DNA of 64,000 nt from Alcanivorax sp. 1008 (GTDB taxonomy: Bacteria; Pseudomonadota; Gammaproteobacteria; Pseudomonadales; Alcanivoracaceae): assembly GCF_020667895.1 (NCBI RefSeq), contig NZ_JAFMPS010000001.1, positions 536,771 to 600,770 of the forward strand, read 5' to 3'. Shown here one piece after another: positions 56,066-64,000 of the stretch (position 1 is the stretch's first letter; every line of letters begins with the position of its first letter). The translations under genes and the position numbers were made by a program. Under the pieces are notes generated by a model that saw only the letters and a program-made list of their open reading frames with translations, did no database searches and was not told the DNA's origin.

Positions 56066-57352
56066 ATGTCTTCCGCACCGCTGGTAGAAAACGTCAAGCT
56101 GGCCGTGATTGGCCTTGGCTATGTGGGCCTGCCGCTTGCTGTGGAATTCGGCAAGCACTACCCGGTAATTGGCTTCGACATTAATCAGAAGCGTATCGAT
56201 GCCCTCAAAGCCGGAAACGACACCACCCTGGAAGTCAGCGAAGGGGAAATGGCCGAGGCCACCCAGCTGCAATATAGCTGCACTGCCGCAGATCTGGCTG
56301 ACTGCAACATCTATATAGTTACCGTGCCCACCCCCATCGACGAGCACAAGCGCCCGGATCTCACCCCGCTAATTAAAGCCTCGGAAACCATCGGCAAAAC
56401 CCTGAAAGCGGGCGACATCGTCATCTATGAGTCCACCGTCTACCCCGGTGCCACGGAAGAAGATTGTGTGCCCGTGCTGGAAAGAGTCTCAGGCCTGACC
56501 TTCAACAAGGATTTCTTTGCCGGCTACAGCCCAGAGCGGATCAATCCGGGCGACAAGGAACACCGCGTTACCACGATTATGAAAGTCACCTCCGGCTCCA
56601 CCCCGGAAGTCGCCGACAAGGTCGACGCGCTCTATAAAAGCATCATCAGCGCCGGCACTCACAAAGCCAGTAGCATTAAAGTTGCTGAAGCGGCCAAGGT
56701 GATTGAGAACACCCAACGTGACCTGAACATTGCCCTGATTAATGAGCTGGCAATGATCTTCAACAAGATGGACATCGACACCCTGGATGTCCTCGAAGCC
56801 GCCGGCACCAAATGGAACTTCCTGCCGTTCCGTCCCGGCCTGGTGGGCGGCCACTGTATTGGCGTCGATCCCTATTACCTGACCCACAAGGCTCAGCAGA
56901 TTGGCTACCACCCGGAAGTCATTCTGGCTGGTCGCAAAGTGAACGACGGCATGGGGCGCTATGTGGCCCGTCAGATGATCAAGGCCATGTTGAAAAAAGG
57001 CATACCGGTAAAAGGTTCACGGGTGCTGGTGATGGGCCTGACCTTCAAGGAAAACTGCCCGGACTTGCGCAACACCCGTGTGGTCGATGTGATCAGCGAG
57101 CTGAAGGAATATCACGTTGACGTGGATGTTTATGATCCGTGGGTAAACCCGCAAGAAGCCAAGAATGAATATGGTATTGAGCCAATCAAGGCACCACAGC
57201 AGGGCGTCTACGATGGCATCGTGATTACTGTTGGCCATAGTGAATTCAAGGCATTGGATCAGGCTGCTCTGCGAGCCTTTGGTAAAGATGAGCTGGTATT
57301 GTTTGATCTGAAGTATGTGGCCAGCAAGCAGGCCGTGGATTTGCGTCTATGA
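56066..57352 (+). CDS. UDP-N-acetyl-hexosamine 6-dehydrogenase (TviB/WbpO-like)
   Basis: A 428-residue nucleotide-sugar dehydrogenase. The NAD motif is [14 protein letters not shown], and the catalytic cysteine is in [27 protein letters not shown] and [13 protein letters not shown] match TviB of the Vi locus, which oxidises UDP-GlcNAc to UDP-GlcNAcA; WbpO uses UDP-GalNAc. The product would be an N-acetyl uronic acid for the polymer. The 116-bp gap upstream holds nothing I can name. The stop overlaps rfaH (ATGA). Confidence 0.93.
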   Translation: MSSAPLVENVKLAVIGLGYVGLPLAVEFGKHYPVIGFDINQKRIDALKAGNDTTLEVSEGEMAEATQLQYSCTAADLADCNIYIVTVPTPIDEHKRPDLTPLIKASETIGKTLKAGDIVIYESTVYPGATEEDCVPVLERVSGLTFNKDFFAGYSPERINPGDKEHRVTTIMKVTSGSTPEVADKVDALYKSIISAGTHKASSIKVAEAAKVIENTQRDLNIALINELAMIFNKMDIDTLDVLEAAGTKWNFLPFRPGLVGGHCIGVDPYYLTHKAQQIGYHPEVILAGRKVNDGMGRYVARQMIKAMLKKGIPVKGSRVLVMGLTFKENCPDLRNTRVVDVISELKEYHVDVDVYDPWVNPQEAKNEYGIEPIKAPQQGVYDGIVITVGHSEFKALDQAALRAFGKDELVLFDLKYVASKQAVDLRL

Positions 57353-57852
57353 GCAGTCAGTGGTTCGTGGTAAGTACCAAGCCGCGCCAGGAGCAGCTGG
57401 CGCTGGATAACCTGCAACGGCAGGGTTATCACACCTATTTGCCGCGTACTATTATGCAAAAACGTCGCCGTGATCAGTGGCACAGCGTTAGTGAGCCGCT
57501 GTTCCCCGGCTATGTATTCGTGCAGCTGACACTTGAGCAGGATAATACGGCGCCGATCCGCTCCACCTTGGGGGCCCGTGGTCTGGTGAGATTCGGCAGT
57601 CATACACCTGCGCTGGATAATGCGCTGATCGAATGGTTCCGACAGCAGGAAAAACAGCAGCTGGAAAAACCGAAAAACCCAGCGGATTTGTTCAAACCCG
57701 GTGCTCCGGTCACCATACTGAACGGCCCCTTTGCCGGCCTTCAAGCTGTATACGAAATGCCAAAGTCCAGTGATCGAGCCATGCTGCTTATTTCACTTTT
57801 GGGGCGGCCAACCCCGCTTCAGTGTCACTGGCACGACATCTGTCCCGCATAA
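57349..57852 (+). CDS. rfaH: Transcription antitermination factor RfaH
   Basis: A 167-residue NusG paralogue. The NGN domain (about residues 1-105) starts [20 protein letters not shown], contains GYHTYLPRT and [10 protein letters not shown], and a C-terminal KOW-type domain follows. RfaH binds RNA polymerase at ops sites and prevents early termination in long operons. It overlaps the previous gene by 4 nt. An exact ops sequence lies 99 nt downstream of its stop, so it probably controls the genes beyond it. Confidence 0.93.
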   Translation: MSSQWFVVSTKPRQEQLALDNLQRQGYHTYLPRTIMQKRRRDQWHSVSEPLFPGYVFVQLTLEQDNTAPIRSTLGARGLVRFGSHTPALDNALIEWFRQQEKQQLEKPKNPADLFKPGAPVTILNGPFAGLQAVYEMPKSSDRAMLLISLLGRPTPLQCHWHDICPA

Positions 57853-57951
57853 GCTGATTTCCACTGCCAACAGGGCAGAGCGGGAGAGTAAAAGGGTCTG
57901 CGTTCAACCGCTGAACGCAGGCAATATCGAGGTATGCCTGCAACACGGTAG

Positions 57952-57963
57952 GGCGGTAGCGTG
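57952..57963 (+). promoter_or_regulatory. ops element for RfaH recruitment
   Basis: GGCGGTAGCGTG is an exact match to the ops consensus. A 9-bp hairpin CTGCGTTCA/TGAACGCAG (57898-57920) lies upstream and could pause polymerase. It is 11 bp before the MarR-EPS start codon and between rfaH and the rfb genes. Confidence 0.9.
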
Positions 57964-57974
57964 CCCGGAGTAAC

Positions 57975-58304
57975 ATGATTCAAGAAGACTCCCACTACAA
58001 ATTGATGCGCCTGATCGAACAAAACCCAGAGCTATCCCAGCGTGAGCTCGCCAAAGCCCTGGGTGTCAGTCTCGGCAAGGCCAATTACTGCGTAAAAGCG
58101 CTAATCGAAAAGGGCTGGGTAAAAGCCAATAACTTCCGCAGCAGCAAGAACAAGCTCAGCTATGCCTATCTGCTCACCCCGGAAGGCATTGAACAGAAGG
58201 CTCTGCTGACCCGCAATTTCCTGCAGCGAAAGATGCAAGAGTACGAAGCGCTGCAACAGGAAATCCGTCAGCTGAAGAAAGACATGCAGGGAACAGCCAA
58301 GTGA
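57975..58304 (+). CDS. MarR-family EPS-associated transcriptional regulator
   Basis: A 109-residue winged-helix protein. The helix-turn-helix is [24 protein letters not shown] (about residues 20-43), and [18 protein letters not shown] is the wing. A C-terminal coiled coil ([20 protein letters not shown]) suits dimerisation. It fits the MarR_EPS group that sits in exopolysaccharide loci. Its 4-nt overlap with rfbB implies coupling. The target is unknown. Confidence 0.88.
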   Translation: MIQEDSHYKLMRLIEQNPELSQRELAKALGVSLGKANYCVKALIEKGWVKANNFRSSKNKLSYAYLLTPEGIEQKALLTRNFLQRKMQEYEALQQEIRQLKKDMQGTAK

Positions 58305-59365
58305 AAATACTTGTTACTGGCGGTGCAGGCTTTATTGGCTCGGCCGTTATCCGCCATATCATCAATAACACCAAAGACAGTGTCGTTAATCTGGACAAGC
58401 TGACTTACGCAGGCAATTTGCAGTCGCTGGAAACTGTCAGTGGTGATGCCCGTTATGCGTTCGAGCAGGTGGATATCTGCAATCGCGCAGAGCTGGACCG
58501 TGTGTTTCTTCAGCACCAGCCGGACGCGGTGATGCATCTTGCCGCTGAGAGTCATGTGGACCGCTCTATTGATGGCCCGGCTGCATTTATCGAAACCAAT
58601 ATTGTTGGCAGCTACACGCTTCTGGAGGCGGCTCGCCAATACTGGCAATCACTGTCCGCTGAAGCCAAGGCAGTGTTCCGCTTCCACCATATATCAACTG
58701 ACGAAGTTTATGGTGATCTTGAAGGCCCGGAAGATCTGTTCACCGAGCAGACGCCCTATGCACCCAGCTCCCCCTATTCAGCCAGCAAGGCCAGCTCAGA
58801 TCATTTGGTGCGGGCATGGCTGCGCACCTATGGCCTACCCACAGTGATCACCAATTGCAGCAATAACTACGGGCCTTATCACTTCCCGGAAAAGCTGATT
58901 CCGCTAATGATCCTGAACGCACTGGAAGGCAAGCCATTGCCGGTATATGGCAAAGGCAACCAGATTCGCGACTGGCTTTATGTGGAAGACCATGCCCGGG
59001 CTTTGTACAAGGTGGTCAGCGAAGGGAAAATTGGCGAAACCTATAATATTGGCGGTCACAACGAAAAGCAGAATATAGAAGTAGTGCATATTCTGTGTGA
59101 GTTGCTGGAAGAGCTATGCCCGACAAAGCCAGCGGGCGTGCAGCATTACAAAGATCTTATTACCTATGTAAAGGATCGCCCTGGCCACGACCTGCGTTAT
59201 GCCATTGATGCCAGCAAGATCGAGCAGCAGCTGGGCTGGGTGCCAGAAGAAACCTTTGAATCCGGAATCCGTAAAACTGTCATCTGGTATCTGAACAACC
59301 AGCAATGGTGCAAAAATGTGCAGGACGGCAGCTATCAACGGCAGCGGTTGGGGGTGGAAGCCTGA
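58301..59365 (+). CDS. rfbB: dTDP-glucose 4,6-dehydratase
   Basis: A 354-residue extended SDR, second step of dTDP-L-rhamnose synthesis. Motifs are [19 protein letters not shown] and the catalytic [15 protein letters not shown]. The start is GTG (58301), overlapping the MarR stop by 4 nt. The four rfb genes overlap or touch. Confidence 0.96.
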   Translation: MKILVTGGAGFIGSAVIRHIINNTKDSVVNLDKLTYAGNLQSLETVSGDARYAFEQVDICNRAELDRVFLQHQPDAVMHLAAESHVDRSIDGPAAFIETNIVGSYTLLEAARQYWQSLSAEAKAVFRFHHISTDEVYGDLEGPEDLFTEQTPYAPSSPYSASKASSDHLVRAWLRTYGLPTVITNCSNNYGPYHFPEKLIPLMILNALEGKPLPVYGKGNQIRDWLYVEDHARALYKVVSEGKIGETYNIGGHNEKQNIEVVHILCELLEELCPTKPAGVQHYKDLITYVKDRPGHDLRYAIDASKIEQQLGWVPEETFESGIRKTVIWYLNNQQWCKNVQDGSYQRQRLGVEA

Positions 59366-60258
59366 TGCGTGTCTTGCTGTTCGGCAAGAATGGGCAAGTA
59401 GGCTGGGAGCTGCAGCGTAGTCTGGCTTCGACTGGCGAGCTGATCGCGCTGGATCGGCAGGGTGAGGATGGGTTGTGTGGCGACCTCGGCAACCTGCCAG
59501 GTTTGACCGATACATTGGAAAGGCTACAGCCGGACATCATCGTCAACGCAGCGGCCTATACCGCGGTAGACAAGGCGGAACAGGAAGCAGAGAGCGCTCA
59601 GCTTATAAATGCTCAAGCACCGAAGAGAATGGCGCAGTGGGCAGCTAAGACAGGCGCGTTACTAGTGCATTACTCCACGGATTACGTATTCGATGGAAGC
59701 GGAGATGCGCCCTATAGCGAAGATGCGCCTGTGGCTCCCATCAATATCTATGGGCAGACCAAGCTTGCCGGTGAAAAGGCGATACAGAAAAGTGGTTGTC
59801 GTTATCTGATTTTTCGTACCAGCTGGGTATACGCTGCGCAAGGCAACAACTTTATGAAGACCATGCTGCAGCTAGGTAAAACCAGAGCTGAGCTGAATGT
59901 GGTCTGTGATCAGATTGGTGCCCCGACACCTGCCAGACTGGTGGCAGAAATCACCGCATTGTCATTGAGCCGTCAGTTGGCCAGTGGAATCTATCACCTC
60001 AGCGCAAGCGGCCACACCAGTTGGCACGGCTTTGCTCAGGAGATCTTCCGCAAGGCTATTGCAGCAGGTGAGCAACTAAGCATTGCCGCAGACAAAGTGC
60101 AGCCGATACCGAGTAGCGCCTATCCGGTTGCCGCCAGGCGGCCACTGAATTCGCGCCTGGCAACCGACAAGCTTCGGTCCGTACTGGGAATAGATCTGCC
60201 AGACTGGCAGAGCCAGCTGGAACACACTTTGAAAGAGCACCTGAAGGATAGAACATGA
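59365..60258 (+). CDS. rfbD: dTDP-4-dehydrorhamnose reductase
   Basis: A 297-residue RmlD, the last step to dTDP-L-rhamnose. Motifs are [32 protein letters not shown], and YGQTKLAGE. The ATG at 59365 overlaps the rfbB stop by 1 nt; the longer frame is rejected. It overlaps rfbA by 4 nt. Confidence 0.96.
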   Translation: MRVLLFGKNGQVGWELQRSLASTGELIALDRQGEDGLCGDLGNLPGLTDTLERLQPDIIVNAAAYTAVDKAEQEAESAQLINAQAPKRMAQWAAKTGALLVHYSTDYVFDGSGDAPYSEDAPVAPINIYGQTKLAGEKAIQKSGCRYLIFRTSWVYAAQGNNFMKTMLQLGKTRAELNVVCDQIGAPTPARLVAEITALSLSRQLASGIYHLSASGHTSWHGFAQEIFRKAIAAGEQLSIAADKVQPIPSSAYPVAARRPLNSRLATDKLRSVLGIDLPDWQSQLEHTLKEHLKDRT

Positions 60259-61127
60259 AGGGAATTATTCTTGCCGGCGGTTCTGGCACCCGTCTTTATC
60301 CGATCACCCGTGGCATTTCCAAGCAGCTGCTGCCGATCTATGACAAGCCAATGATCTATTACCCGCTGTCTGTGCTGATGCTGGCGGGTATCAGGGATGT
60401 GCTGATAATCACCACGCCGGAGGATCAGTCAGGTTTTCAGCGGCTATTGGCTGATGGCGGTCAATGGGGCATCAATATCAGCTATGCGGTGCAGCCCAGC
60501 CCGGATGGTTTGGCACAGGCCTTTATTATCGGTGAGGAATTTATCGGCAGGGATAGCGTCTGCCTGGTGCTGGGAGACAACATCTACTACGGCAGAGGGC
60601 TGAGCAAGATTCTGCAGAATGCCGCAGCGCGCACCCGGGGTGCCACCGTATTCGGCTATCAGGTGACAGACCCGGAGCGCTTCGGCGTGGTCGAGTTCGA
60701 TGACAACAATCGCGCCATCTCAATTGAAGAAAAGCCGCTCAAGCCCAAATCCGACTACGCGGTTACCGGCCTGTACTTCTACGATAACGACGTTATCGAA
60801 ATCGCCAAAAAGGTTAAGCCCTCAGAGCGCGGCGAGCTCGAGATTACCAGCGTCAATCAGGCCTACCTGGAGCGGGGCGATCTGAATGTGGAGCTGCTCG
60901 GCCGCGGCTTCGCCTGGCTGGACACCGGCACCTTCGATTCCTTACATGAAGCTTCCGCCTTTATCGAAACTCTGGAAAAGCGTCAGGGACTAAAAATTGC
61001 CTGCCTGGAGGAGATTGCCTGGCGCATGGGCTATATCGGTCGTGACAAGCTGATGGAAGAAGGGCAGAAGCTCAAGAAGAACAGCTATGGCGCGTATCTG
61101 GTCAAGTTAGCGCAAACAGGCAAATAA
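60255..61127 (+). CDS. rfbA: Glucose-1-phosphate thymidylyltransferase
   Basis: A 290-residue nucleotidyltransferase, the first step of the dTDP-rhamnose pathway. Signatures are [43 protein letters not shown] and [19 protein letters not shown]. It starts with an ATGA overlap with rfbD. Confidence 0.97.
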   Translation: MKGIILAGGSGTRLYPITRGISKQLLPIYDKPMIYYPLSVLMLAGIRDVLIITTPEDQSGFQRLLADGGQWGINISYAVQPSPDGLAQAFIIGEEFIGRDSVCLVLGDNIYYGRGLSKILQNAAARTRGATVFGYQVTDPERFGVVEFDDNNRAISIEEKPLKPKSDYAVTGLYFYDNDVIEIAKKVKPSERGELEITSVNQAYLERGDLNVELLGRGFAWLDTGTFDSLHEASAFIETLEKRQGLKIACLEEIAWRMGYIGRDKLMEEGQKLKKNSYGAYLVKLAQTGK

Positions 61128-61137
61128 AGGTGCGACT

Positions 61138-61722
61138 ATGAAAATCATCAGCACCCGCATTCCCGATGTAAAGCTGATCGAGCCAAAAGTGTTCGGCGAC
61201 GAACGCGGCTTCTTTATGGAAACCTGGAATGAAAAAGCCTTCCGCGAGGCCGGTATCAATGTGGCCTTCGTCCAGGACAATCACAGTCGGTCGGTCAAGA
61301 ACACCTTGCGAGGCCTGCACTATCAGATCAAGCAGCCACAGGGGAAGCTGGTGCGAGTTACACGAGGGGAAGTGTTCGATGTGGCAGTGGATCTGCGTGT
61401 TGGGTCATCCACCTTTGGGCAATGGGTTGGCGAGTACCTGTCGGGGGAGAATAACCGCATGCTATGGGTGCCGCCGGGCTTTGCCCATGGCTTTCTGGTC
61501 ACCAGTGATACGGCGGATTTCCAGTACAAGTGCACGGACTTCTACTCTCCTGAATACGAGCGCTCAATTTTCTGGAACGACCCCAGCGTAAATGTTGACT
61601 GGGGTGTGTCAAATCCAGAAGAGCTGCTGCTATCGAACAAAGATAAGCATGCCCAGAGTTTGCAGCAGGCTATGGCCGAACTTGAGGGAAACTCTCAAAT
61701 CAAACCAGAGACAAGTGCTTGA
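61138..61722 (+). CDS. rfbC: dTDP-4-dehydrorhamnose 3,5-epimerase
   Basis: A 194-residue RmlC cupin. Features are DERGFFMETWNEKAFREAG, the catalytic His in LRGLHYQ, and LWVPPGFAHGF. The C-terminal extension is typical. It ends one base before the ABC transporter start. Confidence 0.96.
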   Translation: MKIISTRIPDVKLIEPKVFGDERGFFMETWNEKAFREAGINVAFVQDNHSRSVKNTLRGLHYQIKQPQGKLVRVTRGEVFDVAVDLRVGSSTFGQWVGEYLSGENNRMLWVPPGFAHGFLVTSDTADFQYKCTDFYSPEYERSIFWNDPSVNVDWGVSNPEELLLSNKDKHAQSLQQAMAELEGNSQIKPETSA

Positions 61723-63525
61723 ATGTTTAAACAACTTAAAGATCTCTATTTACTCCTTACCGATCAGCAGCGCAAAAAGCTTCTCCGGCTTCAGCTATTG
61801 GTAGTGCTGATGGCAGTGGCAGAGCTGGGAAGTGTGCTATCCATTGGCCCTTTTATGGCTCTGGTGGGAGATATGAGCCTCCTGCAGCGCGAGGGCATAG
61901 TGGGGGATATCTATCGCCTAAGTGGCATTGATAGCCCTCGAATGTTTATGATTTTAGTCGGCGTAGCCGTATTGCTTTCGCTATTGATGGCCGCAGTCAT
62001 CTCCATACTGACTATCTGGCGTCTCTCAATGTACGGCTCGATTGTGGGGGCGGAGCTCAGTAGCCGTCTATATCGTCACTACATGCATCAGCCTTGGCTT
62101 TTTCATGCCGGTGGCAGTAGCAGTCAGCTAACCAATCAGATCGCGCAGGAGTGTACTCGAATTACGGCGGGCATTATCAATCCATTAATGCAGATGAATG
62201 CTCGCATTGTGATGGCGACATTGATGGCAGTTGCGATCTTTATATTCAATCCGGCTGTCGCAATCACTGGGTTGACGCTGTTCGCAGTGGCCTATTTGAC
62301 GATGTACAGAATCGTGCGACAAAAGCTCATCAGAAATGGCGGCATCATTACCTCGTCCCAGCGACTCCGATTTAAGTTAATGGGTGAGGGGTTCGGCGGA
62401 ATAAAAGACGTGCTTCTGCTAGGCAGGCAGGAGATTTTTACAGATCGATTTGACCATGCTAGTGCCGGCTTCGCTGCTGCTCAGGGAAAAAACCAGGTGA
62501 TAAGCCAGGTCCCACGCTTCGTGATGGAGCTAGCGGCCTTCGGCAGCGTAATCTTTCTGATCCTATACCTTCTTGCTGCTTATGATGGCAATCTGGGCAC
62601 TATATTACCGGTGCTTTCAGTCTATGCTCTGGCGGGGTTCAAGCTCCTGCCGGCATTTCAGCAGATATATAGCAGCATCTCCAGTATTCGAGGCAGTCTG
62701 ACGGCGTTCGAAGGGCTGCGAGATGATCTCAGAGCGAGTGCAAGCGCAACGCTGCAGCCGGTGCGCAGTCGAAGCGGCAAAGAGCACTTGATCCCGCGCC
62801 AGTCCATCGAGATAAAGAGCGTGCAGTTCACCTACCCGGGCAAGGCTGAGCCAGCGCTTCGAGATCTAACGATGACCATCGGCGTAAATAAGGTCATCGG
62901 CGTTGTAGGTGCATCTGGCTCAGGCAAGTCGACAGTCATTGACATTCTGCTCGGGCTGATTCAGCCAGACACGGGGCTGTTGCTGGTAGATGGTGAGCCG
63001 ATTGCAAAGGAGAGACTACGCTCCTGGCAGAACTCCTTGGGATTCGTGCCTCAATCTATCTTTCTGGCAGACAGTAGTATTCGTGAGAACATAGCATTCG
63101 GATTGCCTCTGGATCTGGTTGATGAAGAAAAAGTCAGGAGGGCAGCCAGCATGGCCCATCTAGATGAGCTGTTAGCGGAGTTGCCGCAAGGTCTGGACAC
63201 CAGAGTTGGAGAGCGAGGAGTGCAGCTGTCAGGTGGTCAGCGTCAGCGTATCGGCATTGCTCGTGCGCTTTACAATGACGCGGATGTCCTAGTTCTTGAT
63301 GAAGCAACTAGCGCCCTTGATGGCATAACTGAAAAATTGATCATGGACGCTATTCATGACTTCTCCGGCAAGAAAACTATAGTCATGATTGCGCACCGAC
63401 TCGCCACGGTGCGCAAGTGTGACATTATTTATTTTCTTGAAGATGGTTGTGTAGTGGATAAAGGAAGCTATACAGAGCTAATCGAACGAAGTCCAACCTT
63501 CAAGAAGATGGCTCAGAATTCATAG
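61723..63525 (+). CDS. ABC transporter, PglK/MsbA-like lipid-linked sugar flippase
   Basis: A 600-residue half-transporter. Six helices lie in residues about 20-320. The ATPase has Walker A GASGSGKST (396-404), signature LSGGQRQR (from 502) and VLVLDEATSALD. The order and spacing are like PglK, which flips lipid-linked oligosaccharide, and MsbA, which flips lipid A. In a polysaccharide locus a flippase role for a lipid-linked repeat unit is likely. No wzx or wzy is in the window, so an ABC-dependent export route is an alternative. Confidence 0.9.
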   Translation: MFKQLKDLYLLLTDQQRKKLLRLQLLVVLMAVAELGSVLSIGPFMALVGDMSLLQREGIVGDIYRLSGIDSPRMFMILVGVAVLLSLLMAAVISILTIWRLSMYGSIVGAELSSRLYRHYMHQPWLFHAGGSSSQLTNQIAQECTRITAGIINPLMQMNARIVMATLMAVAIFIFNPAVAITGLTLFAVAYLTMYRIVRQKLIRNGGIITSSQRLRFKLMGEGFGGIKDVLLLGRQEIFTDRFDHASAGFAAAQGKNQVISQVPRFVMELAAFGSVIFLILYLLAAYDGNLGTILPVLSVYALAGFKLLPAFQQIYSSISSIRGSLTAFEGLRDDLRASASATLQPVRSRSGKEHLIPRQSIEIKSVQFTYPGKAEPALRDLTMTIGVNKVIGVVGASGSGKSTVIDILLGLIQPDTGLLLVDGEPIAKERLRSWQNSLGFVPQSIFLADSSIRENIAFGLPLDLVDEEKVRRAASMAHLDELLAELPQGLDTRVGERGVQLSGGQRQRIGIARALYNDADVLVLDEATSALDGITEKLIMDAIHDFSGKKTIVMIAHRLATVRKCDIIYFLEDGCVVDKGSYTELIERSPTFKKMAQNS

Positions 63526-63558
63526 TTAAGTGGAAATATAGAGAAGGGAAATGAAAAA

Positions 63559-64000
63559 ATGGAATTTCGCAGTTTTATCCGAAAGGCTCTCCAATACTTT
63601 GATATTGATATTCATTGGATAAATCGAGATGACTCGCCATTTTTAGATCCGGCGCAAGCAATGATTGCTTCTGTCTTGCATAATGGAGAGAGGTCTAGTT
63701 TTCTGGTTGCGGACATGCTTGATGTAATACAGAAGCATCATGCAGATGGGAAGTTCTACGAGCAAGACTTACTTGATGTGCTGGCGGAGAACTTTAAAGA
63801 GGGCGGATGCTTTGTCGATGTTGGTGCGAATGTTGGGAATCATTCAATATTTGCAGCTGTCCATCTTGGTGCTTCGCGAATTATTGCCTTTGAGCCGATG
63901 AGACTGCAGCACGCGATTCTTTCTATTAATGTTCTGTTAAACGAACTTCAAGGAAAGGTAGAGGTTCACAAGCTAGCGTTGTCGGATCGTACTGAATTTT
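63559..64000 (+). CDS. FkbM-family methyltransferase (partial)
   Basis: The first 147 codons are in the window; it runs off the right edge. The SAM motif is FVDVGANVGNHSIFAAVHLG, followed by IIAFEPMRLQH. These are FkbM-type O-methyltransferase features. I chose ATG 63559; an ATG at 63551 reads only 23 codons in another frame. The region is clearly more AT-rich than the upstream genes, as often seen in variable polysaccharide clusters. A sugar methylation role is inferred. Confidence 0.8.
   Translation, partial: MEFRSFIRKALQYFDIDIHWINRDDSPFLDPAQAMIASVLHNGERSSFLVADMLDVIQKHHADGKFYEQDLLDVLAENFKEGGCFVDVGANVGNHSIFAAVHLGASRIIAFEPMRLQHAILSINVLLNELQGKVEVHKLALSDRTEF

Noticed and set aside
1..64000. 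CRISPR arrays, prophage, transposase genes or integrase-type attachment sites
   Set aside because: I saw no regularly spaced direct repeats, no transposase or integrase motifs and no direct tRNA duplication.

Overview
The window reads as chromosomal DNA of a marine-type gammaproteobacterium close to Alcanivorax/Pseudomonas. The block gyrA-serC-pheA-hisC-tyrA/aroA-cmk-rpsA-ihfB, with mtaD-ubiG-mupP-yciK beside it, has the gene order known from Pseudomonas. The pncC-recA-recX-alaS-lysC-csrA-tRNA-Ser block is a standard gammaproteobacterial arrangement. The TatT/solute-binding-protein cluster is what I associate with Alcanivorax-like genomes; that genus call is inference.

Layout. 1-2.4 kb: start of a membrane protein divergent from an NhaR-type LysR regulator, then an NnrU-like membrane protein and pncC. 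2.4-8.4 kb: LexA-controlled recA, recX, alaS, lysC and csrA. 8.4-9.7 kb: tRNA-Ser(GCU), bfd, bfr and tRNA-Arg(ACG). 9.8-16.7 kb: an unknown membrane protein, GAPDH, a large GGDEF/EAL sensor, 4.5S RNA, dnaX carrying a complete -1 frameshift cassette, ybaB and recR. 17-32 kb: an acyl-CoA dehydrogenase, then an unusual transport cluster. It holds four paralogous periplasmic binding proteins, a fused TRAP-type permease with an extra N-terminal domain, a TatT-like lipoprotein, a newly read 49-residue membrane peptide and a PilZ protein. Housekeeping genes (gpmA, rnd-ycgL-ycgN-HIT) and an ABC1/UbiB-type kinase are interleaved. 32-49.6 kb: the conserved metabolic and translation block, then lapB (without lapA), pyrF and a ComEA-like protein. 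49.7-64 kb: an exopolysaccharide/capsule locus with wza-wzb-wzc, a beta-CASP hydrolase, nucleotide-sugar genes, rfaH followed by an ops element, an EPS-type MarR regulator, rfbBDAC, a PglK-like ABC flippase and the start of an FkbM methyltransferase.

Non-coding structure. Three copies of a roughly 130-bp structured intergenic element lie at 16.7, 32.1 and 35.8 kb. Several smaller hairpins share a GTAGGAGCGGC core. A 33-bp inverted repeat reaches into the 3' end of tRNA-Ser.

How the genes work together. The best candidate for a poorly described system is the TRAP/TPAT-like cluster, where one permease and one TatT lipoprotein appear to serve four binding proteins that share a four-cysteine signature. 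The polysaccharide locus looks controlled by RfaH acting at an ops site directly downstream of rfaH, together with the MarR-EPS regulator. CsrA and the GGDEF/EAL and PilZ proteins supply post-transcriptional and c-di-GMP control nearby, but no direct link is visible.
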